A DNA stretch of 64,000 nucleotides from an uncultured Verrucomicrobiota bacterium (GTDB lineage Bacteria; Verrucomicrobiota; Kiritimatiellia; CAIQIC01; Lenti-01). The stretch is taken from assembly GCA_937860055.1 (NCBI GenBank), contig CALMBO010000026.1, forward strand, positions 1 through 64,000, given 5' to 3'. The position numbers and the translations under genes were made by a program. Shown here piece by piece: positions 1-7,532 of the stretch; the stretch's first letter is position 1, and every line of letters starts with the position of its first letter. Below the pieces are notes generated by a model. The model searched no databases. It was given only the letters and a program-made list of their open reading frames with translations, and was not told where the DNA came from.

Positions 1-63
1 ATTTTTTACACCGTCACAGCAATTTGTGGCGCGATTTAAAAAGAACACAGCAAGGAGATCGGG

Positions 64-831
64 ATGAAAAAGATTCTTGTATTCGCGATGGCGGCGATGC
101 TGGCCGGCGCGGCGTTTGCGGCGACGGCGGGGTCGGACAATTCGGGCAATGCGGCCTATGGCGATGGCTGGGCAACCGGCGACAACGGCGGCACGGGCTA
201 TGGCGCCTGGACCATCAACAGCACGCAGGGCAGCGGATTTGCCGGCGCGTTCATCGGGGGTTCCGGAGCGGGTGGCCTCGACCTGGGCGCGAGCAGCTTC
301 GGGCTGTATGCCAATCCCAACAGCTCGGCGGCGAGCGTCGAAGCGTTGCGCGATTTCGACAGCGCGATGCTCGTGGGCCAGACCTTCTCGTTCACGCTGG
401 GCATCAACTGGGACAGCGGCAGCGATGGCGCGAAGGGCTTCTCCCTGTACGACAGCGTCGGCGGCGAGATCTTCAACATGAATTGCGGCAGCTCGGCCGC
501 CATCACCTACTCGGGCAGCAGCTCGGGCACGATGTTCAGCAACTACGGCACGATCCCGATGAACGTGGCCATCACCTATTCCAGTTCCACCACGATCGAC
601 GTGACGGCGAACGGCCGCGATGGCGTCGAGTCCTTCAACCAGAGCTTCACGGTGGCGAACGCGCCGGATTCCTTCCGGTTCTACGCCTACCAGATGCAGG
701 CCGGCGACAATGCCCAGCCCTACTTCGACGACCTCGCGATGAGCTCGGTTCCGATTCCCGAGCCCGCGACGATGGGCCTGCTGGGCCTCGGCGCGCTGGC
801 GATGGTCCTGCGCCGCCGGATGAGCAAGTAA
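64..831 (+). CDS. PEP-CTERM sorting-domain protein
   Basis: A 255-residue exported protein. Residues 1-20 form a Sec signal peptide (lysines, then an alanine-rich hydrophobic stretch ending AFAA). The C-terminus has the textbook PEP-CTERM tripartite signal: PEP in IPEPATMG, a hydrophobic segment GLLGLGALAMVL, then RRRMSK. Such tails are recognised and processed by exosortase. No exosortase gene is in this window. The body is Gly/Ser/Asn-rich and begins with NAAYGDGWATGDNGGTG, a motif that recurs in the large GH13 enzyme at 50.5 kb, so the middle is probably a secreted beta-sandwich domain. A clear ribosome binding site (AAGGAGA) precedes the ATG and a strong intrinsic terminator follows. The function of the body is unknown; a surface or matrix role is inferred from the anchor. 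Confidence 0.9.
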   Translation: MKKILVFAMAAMLAGAAFAATAGSDNSGNAAYGDGWATGDNGGTGYGAWTINSTQGSGFAGAFIGGSGAGGLDLGASSFGLYANPNSSAASVEALRDFDSAMLVGQTFSFTLGINWDSGSDGAKGFSLYDSVGGEIFNMNCGSSAAITYSGSSSGTMFSNYGTIPMNVAITYSSSTTIDVTANGRDGVESFNQSFTVANAPDSFRFYAYQMQAGDNAQPYFDDLAMSSVPIPEPATMGLLGLGALAMVLRRRMSK

Positions 832-852
832 TCCGGTCCAAAGGATGAAAGG

Positions 853-879
853 GAGCGGCCTCCGGGCCGCTCTTTTTTT
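853..879 (+). terminator. Intrinsic terminator after PEP-CTERM gene 1
   Basis: Perfect 8-bp GC stem (GAGCGGCC / GGCCGCTC) with a four-base loop, followed by seven T residues. It lies 22 bases after the stop codon. The same terminator with identical flanks occurs at 1611-1637 after the next gene. Confidence 0.95.
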
Positions 880-995
880 GTGCCGGGCGGGGCAGAGGGT
901 GCCGGAATAGGCTTGAACCTTCGCCCGCTTTCCATCAAGTTTCATCTGTTGATGGTAGAAGGCGTCGAAGGGGTTGGAAGACGAGGAGGCCGAGG

Positions 996-1589
996 GTGAA
1001 GAGACTTCTGGCGGGAGTGGTGGCGGCGATGCTGGCGGGTTCCGCCATGGCGGCCACGGGGTGGTACAACGATTATCTGCAGATCTCCCAGAACGGCGGG
1101 GCGGATTATGGCTACAGCCTGACCTATCCCAGCGGCGGCGATTGGGACGGCGCGAACCTGGGCGAGGTCTACAGCCTTTCGCTGTCGAGCATGACCTTGT
1201 GGTATTGGAGCGATTCGCAGGACCGCGACGGGGGGGCGCTCTATTACCAGCTATTCGATGGCGTGAGTCCCACGCCGATCGTCGGCCCGACCGAAATCAT
1301 CTGGACGCAGTCGTACGAAGGCGGCGTCAACTATTACGGCAGCTACGCCACGCCGATCAACCTGCTGGCGGGCGCCACGCTCAACGACGAACAGACCTAC
1401 TACCTGCAATTCTGGGCGAAAAGCTGGGGAACGACGGAAGGCGACAGCTGGCTGAACAACAGCGGAGATCCCCAGAACTACGAGGCGTCGTTCAGCTACG
1501 AGGCCACGCCGATTCCGGAGCCGGCGACGATGGGCCTGCTGGGCCTCGGCGCGCTGGCGATGGCCTTGCGCCGCCGCATGGGCAAGTAA
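996..1589 (+). CDS. PEP-CTERM sorting-domain protein
   Basis: A 197-residue exported protein starting at GTG, preceded by GAGGAGGCCGAGG as ribosome binding site. It has a signal peptide (KRLLAG, then an alanine-rich stretch to SAMAAT) and a C-terminal PEP-CTERM signal (IPEPATMG, hydrophobic GLLGLGALAMAL, RRRMGK) that differs from the preceding gene's tail at only a few residues. The middle (residues 22-170) is rich in Tyr, Trp, Gly and Asn, as in secreted beta-sandwich proteins, but is not obviously homologous to the first gene's body; I do not recognise a named domain. A near-identical terminator follows. It is probably sorted by exosortase to the outer surface. The 7-bp inverted repeat CCATCAA / TTGATGG at 932-955 upstream could be regulatory. 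Confidence 0.88.
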   Translation: MKRLLAGVVAAMLAGSAMAATGWYNDYLQISQNGGADYGYSLTYPSGGDWDGANLGEVYSLSLSSMTLWYWSDSQDRDGGALYYQLFDGVSPTPIVGPTEIIWTQSYEGGVNYYGSYATPINLLAGATLNDEQTYYLQFWAKSWGTTEGDSWLNNSGDPQNYEASFSYEATPIPEPATMGLLGLGALAMALRRRMGK

Positions 1590-1610
1590 TCCGGCCCAAA
1601 GGATGAAAGG

Positions 1611-1637
1611 GAGCGGCCTCCGGGCCGCTCTTTTTTT
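1611..1637 (+). terminator. Intrinsic terminator after PEP-CTERM gene 2
   Basis: Same stem, loop and seven-T tract as the terminator at 853-879. The 43 bases ending at 1638 are identical to those ending at 880. Confidence 0.95.
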
Positions 1638-1675
1638 GCGGCCGCTTCTCGGGAGGATTTCGTCTTGCAGGGGGA

Positions 1676-3781
1676 ATGCGCTTGGCGGATTCTGTCCCCA
1701 TGGCATCGCGAACCTCCATCCGGATCCTGGCCGCCGGCCTGATGTTGGTGGCGCTGGCGTGGCTGGCCTTCGGCGGGGCGCTGGATTGCGGGTTTGTCTA
1801 TTTCGACGACAACCTCTATGTGCTGGAGAACGGGCACCTGGCCGATGGTTTTTCCCCGGCCGGTCTCCGCTGGGCATTCACCACGGGATATGCCGCCAAC
1901 TGGCATCCGTTGACCTGGCTTTCCTTGTTTGCCGATCACGGGCTGTACGGGCCGGGCCAGCCGGCGGGATACCACCTGACGAACCTTCTGCTGCACGCGC
2001 TGAACATCCTCCTGCTGTTCGGGATCCTGCGGCAGGCGACGGGCCGCTTCTGGGCCCCCTTGCTGGTGGCGGCGCTCTGGGGGGTGCATCCGCTGCGCGT
2101 GGAATCGGTGGTGTGGATTTCGGAGCGGAAGGACGTGCTGGCGATGGCCTTCGGCCTGCTGGCGCTGCTGGCCTATGGGGGGGGAGCCGGCCGCCGCCCC
2201 GCATGGCGGCAGGTGTTGGTGGCGACTTGCTTTCTGCTGAGCTTGATGTCGAAGCCGGCGTTTGTGACGCTTCCCTTCTTGCTGCTCCTCCTGGACGTTT
2301 GGCCGCTCCGGCGCTGGCCGGAAGAGGGGGCCAGGGCCTTGATCCGCGAAAAGATTCCGCTGTTCCTCCTGTCGGCGGGTTCCTGCATCGTCACGTTTTT
2401 CGTCCAGCGGGAGGGAGGGGCCGTCATCCCTTCCGATCTGGCGCCGGCATGGGTGCGGCTGGCGAATTCGTGGGTCGCCACCGTCGAATATATCCGGCTG
2501 CTGTTCTGGCCGTTCCGGCTGGCGGTGTTCTATCCGCATCCGGGCGTGGACATGCCTGCGGCGCGGATCTGGGGTTCGCTGGCGATCCTGGCGTTGCTGA
2601 CGGCGCTGGCGGTGCGGGGCGCGCGGCGAAGGCCCTGGTTCCTGGTGGGATGGCTGTGGTTCCTCGGCTCGCTGGTGCCGATGATCGGCTGGGTGCAGGT
2701 CGGGGCGCAGGCGTGGGCCGACCGCTACACCTATCTGCCGCACATCGGATTGCTGGTGGCGCTAGTCTGGTCCGTGGCGGAGGGGACGGAACCGGCGCGC
2801 CGCCGCGGGTCCCGCGCCGGGGTCGTTTTGGGGTTCGGCCTGGCGGCGGGGCTGGTTCTCCTGTCCTCGCGGCAGACCCGGATCTGGCACGACAGCGAAT
2901 CCTTGTTCCGGAGCGCGCTGGCGAACACGGAAAACAACGCGCGGATGCACATGAGCCTGGGGACCTGGTGCCACCTGCAAGGGCGGGAGGCCGAGGCGCT
3001 GGAGCATCTGCGCTGGAGCCTGGCGATCCAGCCGCGGCTCAACGAGGCGCGCTACAACCTGGCCAACCTGTACCGGGAGACGGGGCGGCCGGAGGACGCC
3101 CTGCGGGAATACCGCGCCATGATCGCCGAAGTTCCTCGGCATTCTCCGGCGTTGAACAACCTGGCGCGGATGCTGGCGGCCGATCCGGCGGCGGACATCC
3201 GGCAGGCGGAGGAGGCGCTGGGGCTGGCGCGGAGGGCCGTGGCCGCCGCGAAGCCGTCGGAAACGTGGGATGACACGCTGGCGCTGGCGCATTGGAAGCT
3301 TGGAAAATGCCTGGCGGCGGAAGGGCGCCGGGCGGAGGCCGAAGGGCACTTCCGGCAGAGCCTGGCTTCGAAACCGGAAGGCAACCGCGCGGCGTTCGAC
3401 CTGGCCTGTTTGCACGCGGAAACGGGGAGGAGGGCGGAGGCGATCCGGGAATACCGCGCCGTGATCGCCGGCATTCCCCGGCATGAGGACGCCTTGAACA
3501 ACTTGGCGTGGTTGCTGGCATCCGATCCGCATGCGGCGCCGGAACAGGCGGCGGAAGCCCTGGTGCTGGCCCGGCGCGCCATCGAAGCCGGAGGCGAGCC
3601 CGCGGCCGGGAGGCTGGATACGCTCGCGCTGGCCCAGGCCGCCGCCGGGGATTTTGAAGGTGCCGCAAGGACGGCGGAGCAGGCGGCGGCACTGGCGAAA
3701 GAACAGGGCAACGAAACCCTCGCGGACGAAATCGGGAGGCGGCTGGAAAAATTCCGGGAGGGGAAAGCCTGGCGCGAATAG
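1676..3781 (+). CDS. TMTC-like polytopic membrane protein with C-terminal TPR repeats
   Basis: A 701-residue protein. The N-terminal ~400 residues are a multi-pass membrane domain with features of GT-C glycosyltransferases of the TMTC/PMT type: a first-loop acidic pair in FVYFDDNLYV, the NWHPLTWLSLFADH segment, GYHLTNLLLHALN, and HPLRVESVVWISERKD. These match bacterial relatives of the eukaryotic O-mannosyltransferase TMTC. The C-terminal ~280 residues are tandem tetratricopeptide repeats (LHLRWSLAIQPRLNEARYNL; two similar blocks around residues 430-500 and 565-620, each with REYRA(M/V)IA and ALNNLA). The predicted role is glycan transfer onto exported proteins with TPRs facing the periplasm, but this is inference from the family. 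The ATG at 1676 has a GGGGGA just upstream; an ATG at 1700 is the alternative. It is convergent with the FHA gene. Confidence 0.78.
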   Translation: MRLADSVPMASRTSIRILAAGLMLVALAWLAFGGALDCGFVYFDDNLYVLENGHLADGFSPAGLRWAFTTGYAANWHPLTWLSLFADHGLYGPGQPAGYHLTNLLLHALNILLLFGILRQATGRFWAPLLVAALWGVHPLRVESVVWISERKDVLAMAFGLLALLAYGGGAGRRPAWRQVLVATCFLLSLMSKPAFVTLPFLLLLLDVWPLRRWPEEGARALIREKIPLFLLSAGSCIVTFFVQREGGAVIPSDLAPAWVRLANSWVATVEYIRLLFWPFRLAVFYPHPGVDMPAARIWGSLAILALLTALAVRGARRRPWFLVGWLWFLGSLVPMIGWVQVGAQAWADRYTYLPHIGLLVALVWSVAEGTEPARRRGSRAGVVLGFGLAAGLVLLSSRQTRIWHDSESLFRSALANTENNARMHMSLGTWCHLQGREAEALEHLRWSLAIQPRLNEARYNLANLYRETGRPEDALREYRAMIAEVPRHSPALNNLARMLAADPAADIRQAEEALGLARRAVAAAKPSETWDDTLALAHWKLGKCLAAEGRRAEAEGHFRQSLASKPEGNRAAFDLACLHAETGRRAEAIREYRAVIAGIPRHEDALNNLAWLLASDPHAAPEQAAEALVLARRAIEAGGEPAAGRLDTLALAQAAAGDFEGAARTAEQAAALAKEQGNETLADEIGRRLEKFREGKAWRE

Positions 3782-3837
3782 GGCTGGCCGCGGGAGCGGC
3801 GGAAACCCGTGCGGCGCCTTCGCGCGGACGAAGGGGA

Positions 3838-5370
3838 TCAAGGTTCGGAGGGCGGGGCGGGGATATGGATGGGAAGGTCGAGGAGCTTCCTGGGCTTGGC
3901 GACGGCGTCCTGCAAGATCTGGCCGGCGAAGACGTGGAGGGTGTAGCCGTAGTAGGAGAAGGATTGGCCGGTTTCGCGGAGTTCCTGGGCGCGGAGGCCG
4001 CGGGGCACGACGTAGGTGGCGTCGACGGGCAGGCTGCGGCGGTCGGCAAAGGCGTTGCCCAGGACGAGGGGCGAGGAGGGGGTGATGGCGCGGGTGGCGC
4101 GGATCTGGCCGTTGGTGGCGCTGTCGTAGAAAGTGATGAAGACCTGGACGGCGGCATCCTTGAAGAGATGGGCGTCGGGGGCGAGTTCGAGGGTGGCGTT
4201 CAGGACGCGCATTTCGGCGATGTCGATGTCGGAAGGCATCTTCTGGATGTCGGGGGCCGAGATGCGGATGTTGCGGGGGAGCTGGCGGATTTCGCCGGCG
4301 GTTCCGGGATTCTGGATGATCTGGGTCTGGAGGGTTTGGATTTCGGCGAGGCGGCGGCGCTCTTCGAGGGCTTGCGCGCGGAAGGGGGAGTCTTCCGGCG
4401 CGATGCCGAGGATCTGGGTCCAGCGCTGGTGGGCGGCATCGAGGTCGCCGCGGGCTTCGAGGAGGCGGGCGTGCTCGACGTGGGCGGGGAGGAAGCCGGG
4501 AGTGTTCTGGTGGATCTGGTTCAGGAGGCGGAAGGCCTTGGCATAGTCGGCAAACTGGGCAGCGGCGACGGCTTCGGCGAGGGTGCGCTGGGCTTCCTCG
4601 ATGACGGGGTCGGCGGCGGAAACGGGGGGCAGGGCCACGACCGTGACGTTGGTGTCGGCGGGGGCGAAATCGGCCTGCTCGAGCACCTCGACGATGGGAG
4701 GCGGCGGCGAGGTGCTGGCCGCCGGCGGGGCGGAGAGGGTGCCGTCGGCATTGGTGGCGGCGGGAGAGGAGGGAGATTGCGCGGTGCCGGGGAGGGCGAC
4801 GACGGAGCCCGGCGCGGCGACGACGGAGACGGTTCCGGTGGAGGCTTCGTTCTCGGCCCGGTTGGCGGCGCGGATCTCCTCGGCGCGGGCGATATCCGCC
4901 TCCTCGATCTCGGGGCGGATGAGGCGGAGGGGCCAGTCGATGAGGAAAAAGAGCATGGCGATCTCGAAGGCGACGATGGCCAGGGCCAGGAGGACGGTGG
5001 CGGGCTGCAGGAGTCCGGGGCTGGGGCGCAGCCGCTTCTGGGGGGCGATGAGGTCCTGGAACTGGATGCGGGTCCTGCCGATGACGAGCAAATCGTTGTG
5101 GGCGAGGCGGACAGGCTCGAGGACGGGGGCGCCGTTCCGTTCGACGGGATGTTCGGGGGAGATGCTGGACAGGAAGATTCCGGTGCCGCGCTCCTCGAAG
5201 CGGGCATGGCGTGGGGCGATCTGGTCGTCGTCGGGCAGGACGAGGTGGCAATCCTCCTTGCGGCCGACCAAGGTGACGGCTTGGCGGACCATGAGGCGCT
5301 TGCCCTCGTAGCGTCCGGATAGAAAAACCAACCTATACATGCCGGGGGCCAGTGTGGGGGAAGTCGGCAT
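3838..5370 (-). CDS. FHA-domain membrane protein with TPR-like periplasmic region
   Basis: A 510-residue protein. Residues ~10-95 form a forkhead-associated domain, with the usual order of GR, S/H and N motifs in modified form (VGRKEDCHLVLPDDDQIAPRH, then ERNG). FHA domains bind phosphothreonine. A single hydrophobic segment follows (TVLLALAIVAFEIAMLFFLI, ~residues 120-145), then a Pro/Ala/Ser-rich linker, and a C-terminal region with a TPR-like repeat (AEAVAAAQFADYAKAFRLLNQI) and a beta-rich tail. This layout, cytoplasmic phospho-reader plus external domain, suggests signalling or assembly control. It is divergent from the secretion operon at 5514, so a link to that machine is plausible but unproven. 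No clear ribosome binding site marks the start; an internal Met at 5340 is the alternative. Confidence 0.75.
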   Translation of the reverse strand: MPTSPTLAPGMYRLVFLSGRYEGKRLMVRQAVTLVGRKEDCHLVLPDDDQIAPRHARFEERGTGIFLSSISPEHPVERNGAPVLEPVRLAHNDLLVIGRTRIQFQDLIAPQKRLRPSPGLLQPATVLLALAIVAFEIAMLFFLIDWPLRLIRPEIEEADIARAEEIRAANRAENEASTGTVSVVAAPGSVVALPGTAQSPSSPAATNADGTLSAPPAASTSPPPPIVEVLEQADFAPADTNVTVVALPPVSAADPVIEEAQRTLAEAVAAAQFADYAKAFRLLNQIHQNTPGFLPAHVEHARLLEARGDLDAAHQRWTQILGIAPEDSPFRAQALEERRRLAEIQTLQTQIIQNPGTAGEIRQLPRNIRISAPDIQKMPSDIDIAEMRVLNATLELAPDAHLFKDAAVQVFITFYDSATNGQIRATRAITPSSPLVLGNAFADRRSLPVDATYVVPRGLRAQELRETGQSFSYYGYTLHVFAGQILQDAVAKPRKLLDLPIHIPAPPSEP

Positions 5371-5452
5371 CCGGGGGCAAGGACGAATTCAGCGGCAGGC
5401 AGGGGGAATGAAGGATGGTCTCGCATTTTTGATTAAAGGGAGCGGAATCCGG

Positions 5453-5481
5453 TTGCTTGGCGGGGACGGCGCGGATAGAAT
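5453..5481 (+). promoter_or_regulatory. Sigma70-like promoter of the secretion operon
   Basis: TTGCTT, 17-base spacer, TAGAAT, ending 32 bases before the start of the PilM/GspL-like gene. A TAGAAT hexamer also precedes the genes at 38572 and 41057. Confidence 0.6.
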
Positions 5482-5513
5482 GCGAAGCTGAAAATGGTTA
5501 GGAAGCTCTAGGC

Positions 5514-6923
5514 ATGGCCACTTCGTGGATCACCGGTGTTTGCATCCAGCAGAACCGTCTGGAATGGACGGTGTTGCACCGTGTGAAGGAGTCCTGGGAG
5601 ATTTCCAACCAGGGGAACGCGGCGCTGTCTCCGGCCGAGGGGGGGGGATGGATCCCGGCGGCCGCGATCAAGCCTTACCTGAAGCATTTCAAGGGGAAGG
5701 TCTCCGTGGCGCTGCCGACGGGCCGGGTCCTGCTGCGGGTGGCGTTGCTGCCGAGCGTGGATCCGGCGGAACTGCGCGGCATGGCCGAGCTGCAGACGGA
5801 CAAGTTCTCGCCGTTCCCGGTGGAGACGGTGGCTTCGGGCGCGGAGGTGCTGGAATCGGCGGGGACGTCGTCGCTGGTGGCGATGGCGGTGGTCCGTCGC
5901 GAGGACGTGGAAGCCGTCGGGCAGTCGTTCCAGGGGGCGGGGGCGCCTCCGGACGTGGTGGATGTGGAGGCGCTGGGCTGGTGGTGGGGGCTGAAGCATG
6001 GCGAGCAGATCCCCTCGCACGGTTCGCAGGTGCTGCTGCGCATGGCTTCCCCAGGCGTGGACATGGTGGCGGTGCGCGATGGCGCGCCGCTGATGTTCCG
6101 GTCGCTGCCGGGGCGTCCGGCAGAGGAAGGGGAGGGGGACGAGGCCCGCGCCGGATGGATGGACGAGTGCGTGGAGGAAGTGGCGGATTCGCTGACGGCG
6201 CTGGAAACGGAATGGGGCGGGACGGGCGCACCGACGCTGCATGTCTTCCACGAGGCGGGGATGCCGGTCCATTGCGCGGAGAAGCTGCAGCAGGCCCTGG
6301 GCCTGGGAACGCTGTTCACGCATCCGATGGAGGCCCTGCCCACGGCCTCGGAGGGCGTGGCGCGCCGGCTGGCCGGCCCGGTCCGGCCGCTGGCGATGGA
6401 TCTGGCGCCGGAAGCCTGGCGCGCGGCGGACGCGGAGCGCCGGACCCGCCGGAAGCTGCTGCGGACGGCCACGGTCTTCCTGGCGGCGTGGCTGCTGGGG
6501 ATCGGGATCTTCTGGACGCTGCTGAACCTGCAGCGGGGGCGCATGGCGCGCCTGCAGGCGCAGGTGGAGGAGATGGAGGCGCCGGCCAGGGAGATCCGCC
6601 GCCTCCGGGCCAAGGTGCTGGAGTTCGCCCAGTATGCGGACCGGACGTATTCGGCGCTGGAATGCCTCCGGATGGTTTCGGGGGCGCTGCCGGGGGGGAT
6701 GGACCTGACGTCGTTCGTGTATCGCAAGGGATCTTCGCTCACGCTGCGCGGCGAAACGGATTCGCCCGACAAGGTCTACGGGTTCAACCAGGCCATGGAG
6801 AAGCTGGAGCTGTTTCCCGATGTGAAGTCCGAGGGGATGACCACCGTGAACCGCCCGCAGGGGACGAGGTATTCCTTTGGCGTGACGATCCGCCTGCCGG
6901 GGAACGGGGAGGATGAGCCGTGA
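5514..6923 (+). CDS. PilM/GspL-like actin-fold plus PilN-like protein of a type II secretion/pilus system
   Basis: A 469-residue fusion resembling GspL. The N-terminal ~310 residues are actin-like, of the PilM/GspL cytoplasmic type: GKVSVALPTGRVLLRVALLP corresponds to the conserved strand of PilM, and LRGMAELQTDKFSPFPVE matches the family's 'E...K..PFP.E' signature. One membrane helix (LLRTATVFLAAWLLGIGIFW, ~residues 314-337) is followed by a coiled coil and a PilN-like ferredoxin-fold domain. In the family this protein forms the inner-membrane platform that couples the ATPase to the periplasmic parts. It is first in an operon with overlapping or tightly packed genes for PilO-like, secretin, GspE and GspF proteins. 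The ribosome binding site is AGGAAG, nine bases before the ATG. Confidence 0.82.
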   Translation: MATSWITGVCIQQNRLEWTVLHRVKESWEISNQGNAALSPAEGGGWIPAAAIKPYLKHFKGKVSVALPTGRVLLRVALLPSVDPAELRGMAELQTDKFSPFPVETVASGAEVLESAGTSSLVAMAVVRREDVEAVGQSFQGAGAPPDVVDVEALGWWWGLKHGEQIPSHGSQVLLRMASPGVDMVAVRDGAPLMFRSLPGRPAEEGEGDEARAGWMDECVEEVADSLTALETEWGGTGAPTLHVFHEAGMPVHCAEKLQQALGLGTLFTHPMEALPTASEGVARRLAGPVRPLAMDLAPEAWRAADAERRTRRKLLRTATVFLAAWLLGIGIFWTLLNLQRGRMARLQAQVEEMEAPAREIRRLRAKVLEFAQYADRTYSALECLRMVSGALPGGMDLTSFVYRKGSSLTLRGETDSPDKVYGFNQAMEKLELFPDVKSEGMTTVNRPQGTRYSFGVTIRLPGNGEDEP

Positions 6924-7522
6924 AGATCGCCGCGCGCGAGCTGAATCTGCTGGGGATCACGCTGGCGGTGGTGCTGCTGGCGCTGACCTATCTGGCGCTG
7001 GAGCCGAAGTTCCAGGAATGGGCCGATTTCCGGATGCAGCGCGAAGATCTCGGGATCCGCCGGGAGGCGGCGCAGCAAATGCTGGACAGCCGCGAGAAGG
7101 TGGAGGCGCGCATGGCGGAGTTCCGCCAGGGCCTGCCGGTCTTCCCCGCGGGCAAGAAGGCGGAATCGGAGCTGATGCCCGCCCTGGAAAACATGGTCAA
7201 GCAGCAGGGGCTGACGCTGACGCGGCGGGCGCCGCCGGATCCCGAGCGCGAGGCGGGGGATCTGTACGAGACGTCCATCAACTGCGATTGGGAGGGCGAC
7301 CTGCCTTCGCTGGTGAATTTCCTGTATGCCCAGCAGTCGCAGGGGGCGGTTTCGGACGTGCGCCAGCTGTCCGTGCAGCCGATGGCGGGCAAGGACGTGC
7401 CTTCCGGCCGCCTCAAGGGCAATTTCACGATCGATTACGCCTATCGCCGGGAAGCCGGCGCAACGGAGAGCAAGGCCGAATCCGCCGACCCCGCGCCGAC
7501 GGCGGAGGCGGAACAACCCTAA
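6920..7522 (+). CDS. PilO/GspM-like inner-membrane platform protein
   Basis: A 200-residue protein starting at GTG, which overlaps the stop codon of the preceding gene by four bases, implying translational coupling. It has a short cytoplasmic N-terminus, one membrane helix (residues ~9-28, LLGITLAVVLLALTYLAL), a coiled coil to about residue 90, and a small mixed alpha/beta periplasmic domain (residues ~95-180; LENMVKQQGLTLTRR, then SINCDWEGDLPSLVNFLYA). This is the PilO/GspM layout. Sequence identity to named families is low, so the assignment rests on architecture and on position between the PilM/PilN-like and secretin genes. The Ala/Pro/Glu-rich tail is likely disordered. Confidence 0.75.
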   Translation: MKIAARELNLLGITLAVVLLALTYLALEPKFQEWADFRMQREDLGIRREAAQQMLDSREKVEARMAEFRQGLPVFPAGKKAESELMPALENMVKQQGLTLTRRAPPDPEREAGDLYETSINCDWEGDLPSLVNFLYAQQSQGAVSDVRQLSVQPMAGKDVPSGRLKGNFTIDYAYRREAGATESKAESADPAPTAEAEQP

Positions 7523-7532
7523 CGGAACGACC

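Noticed and set aside
3817-3834. A terminator between the convergent TPR and FHA genes (CCTTCG / CGAAGG)
   Set aside because: The stem is only 6 bp and has no T tract; expected often by chance in this GC-rich DNA.
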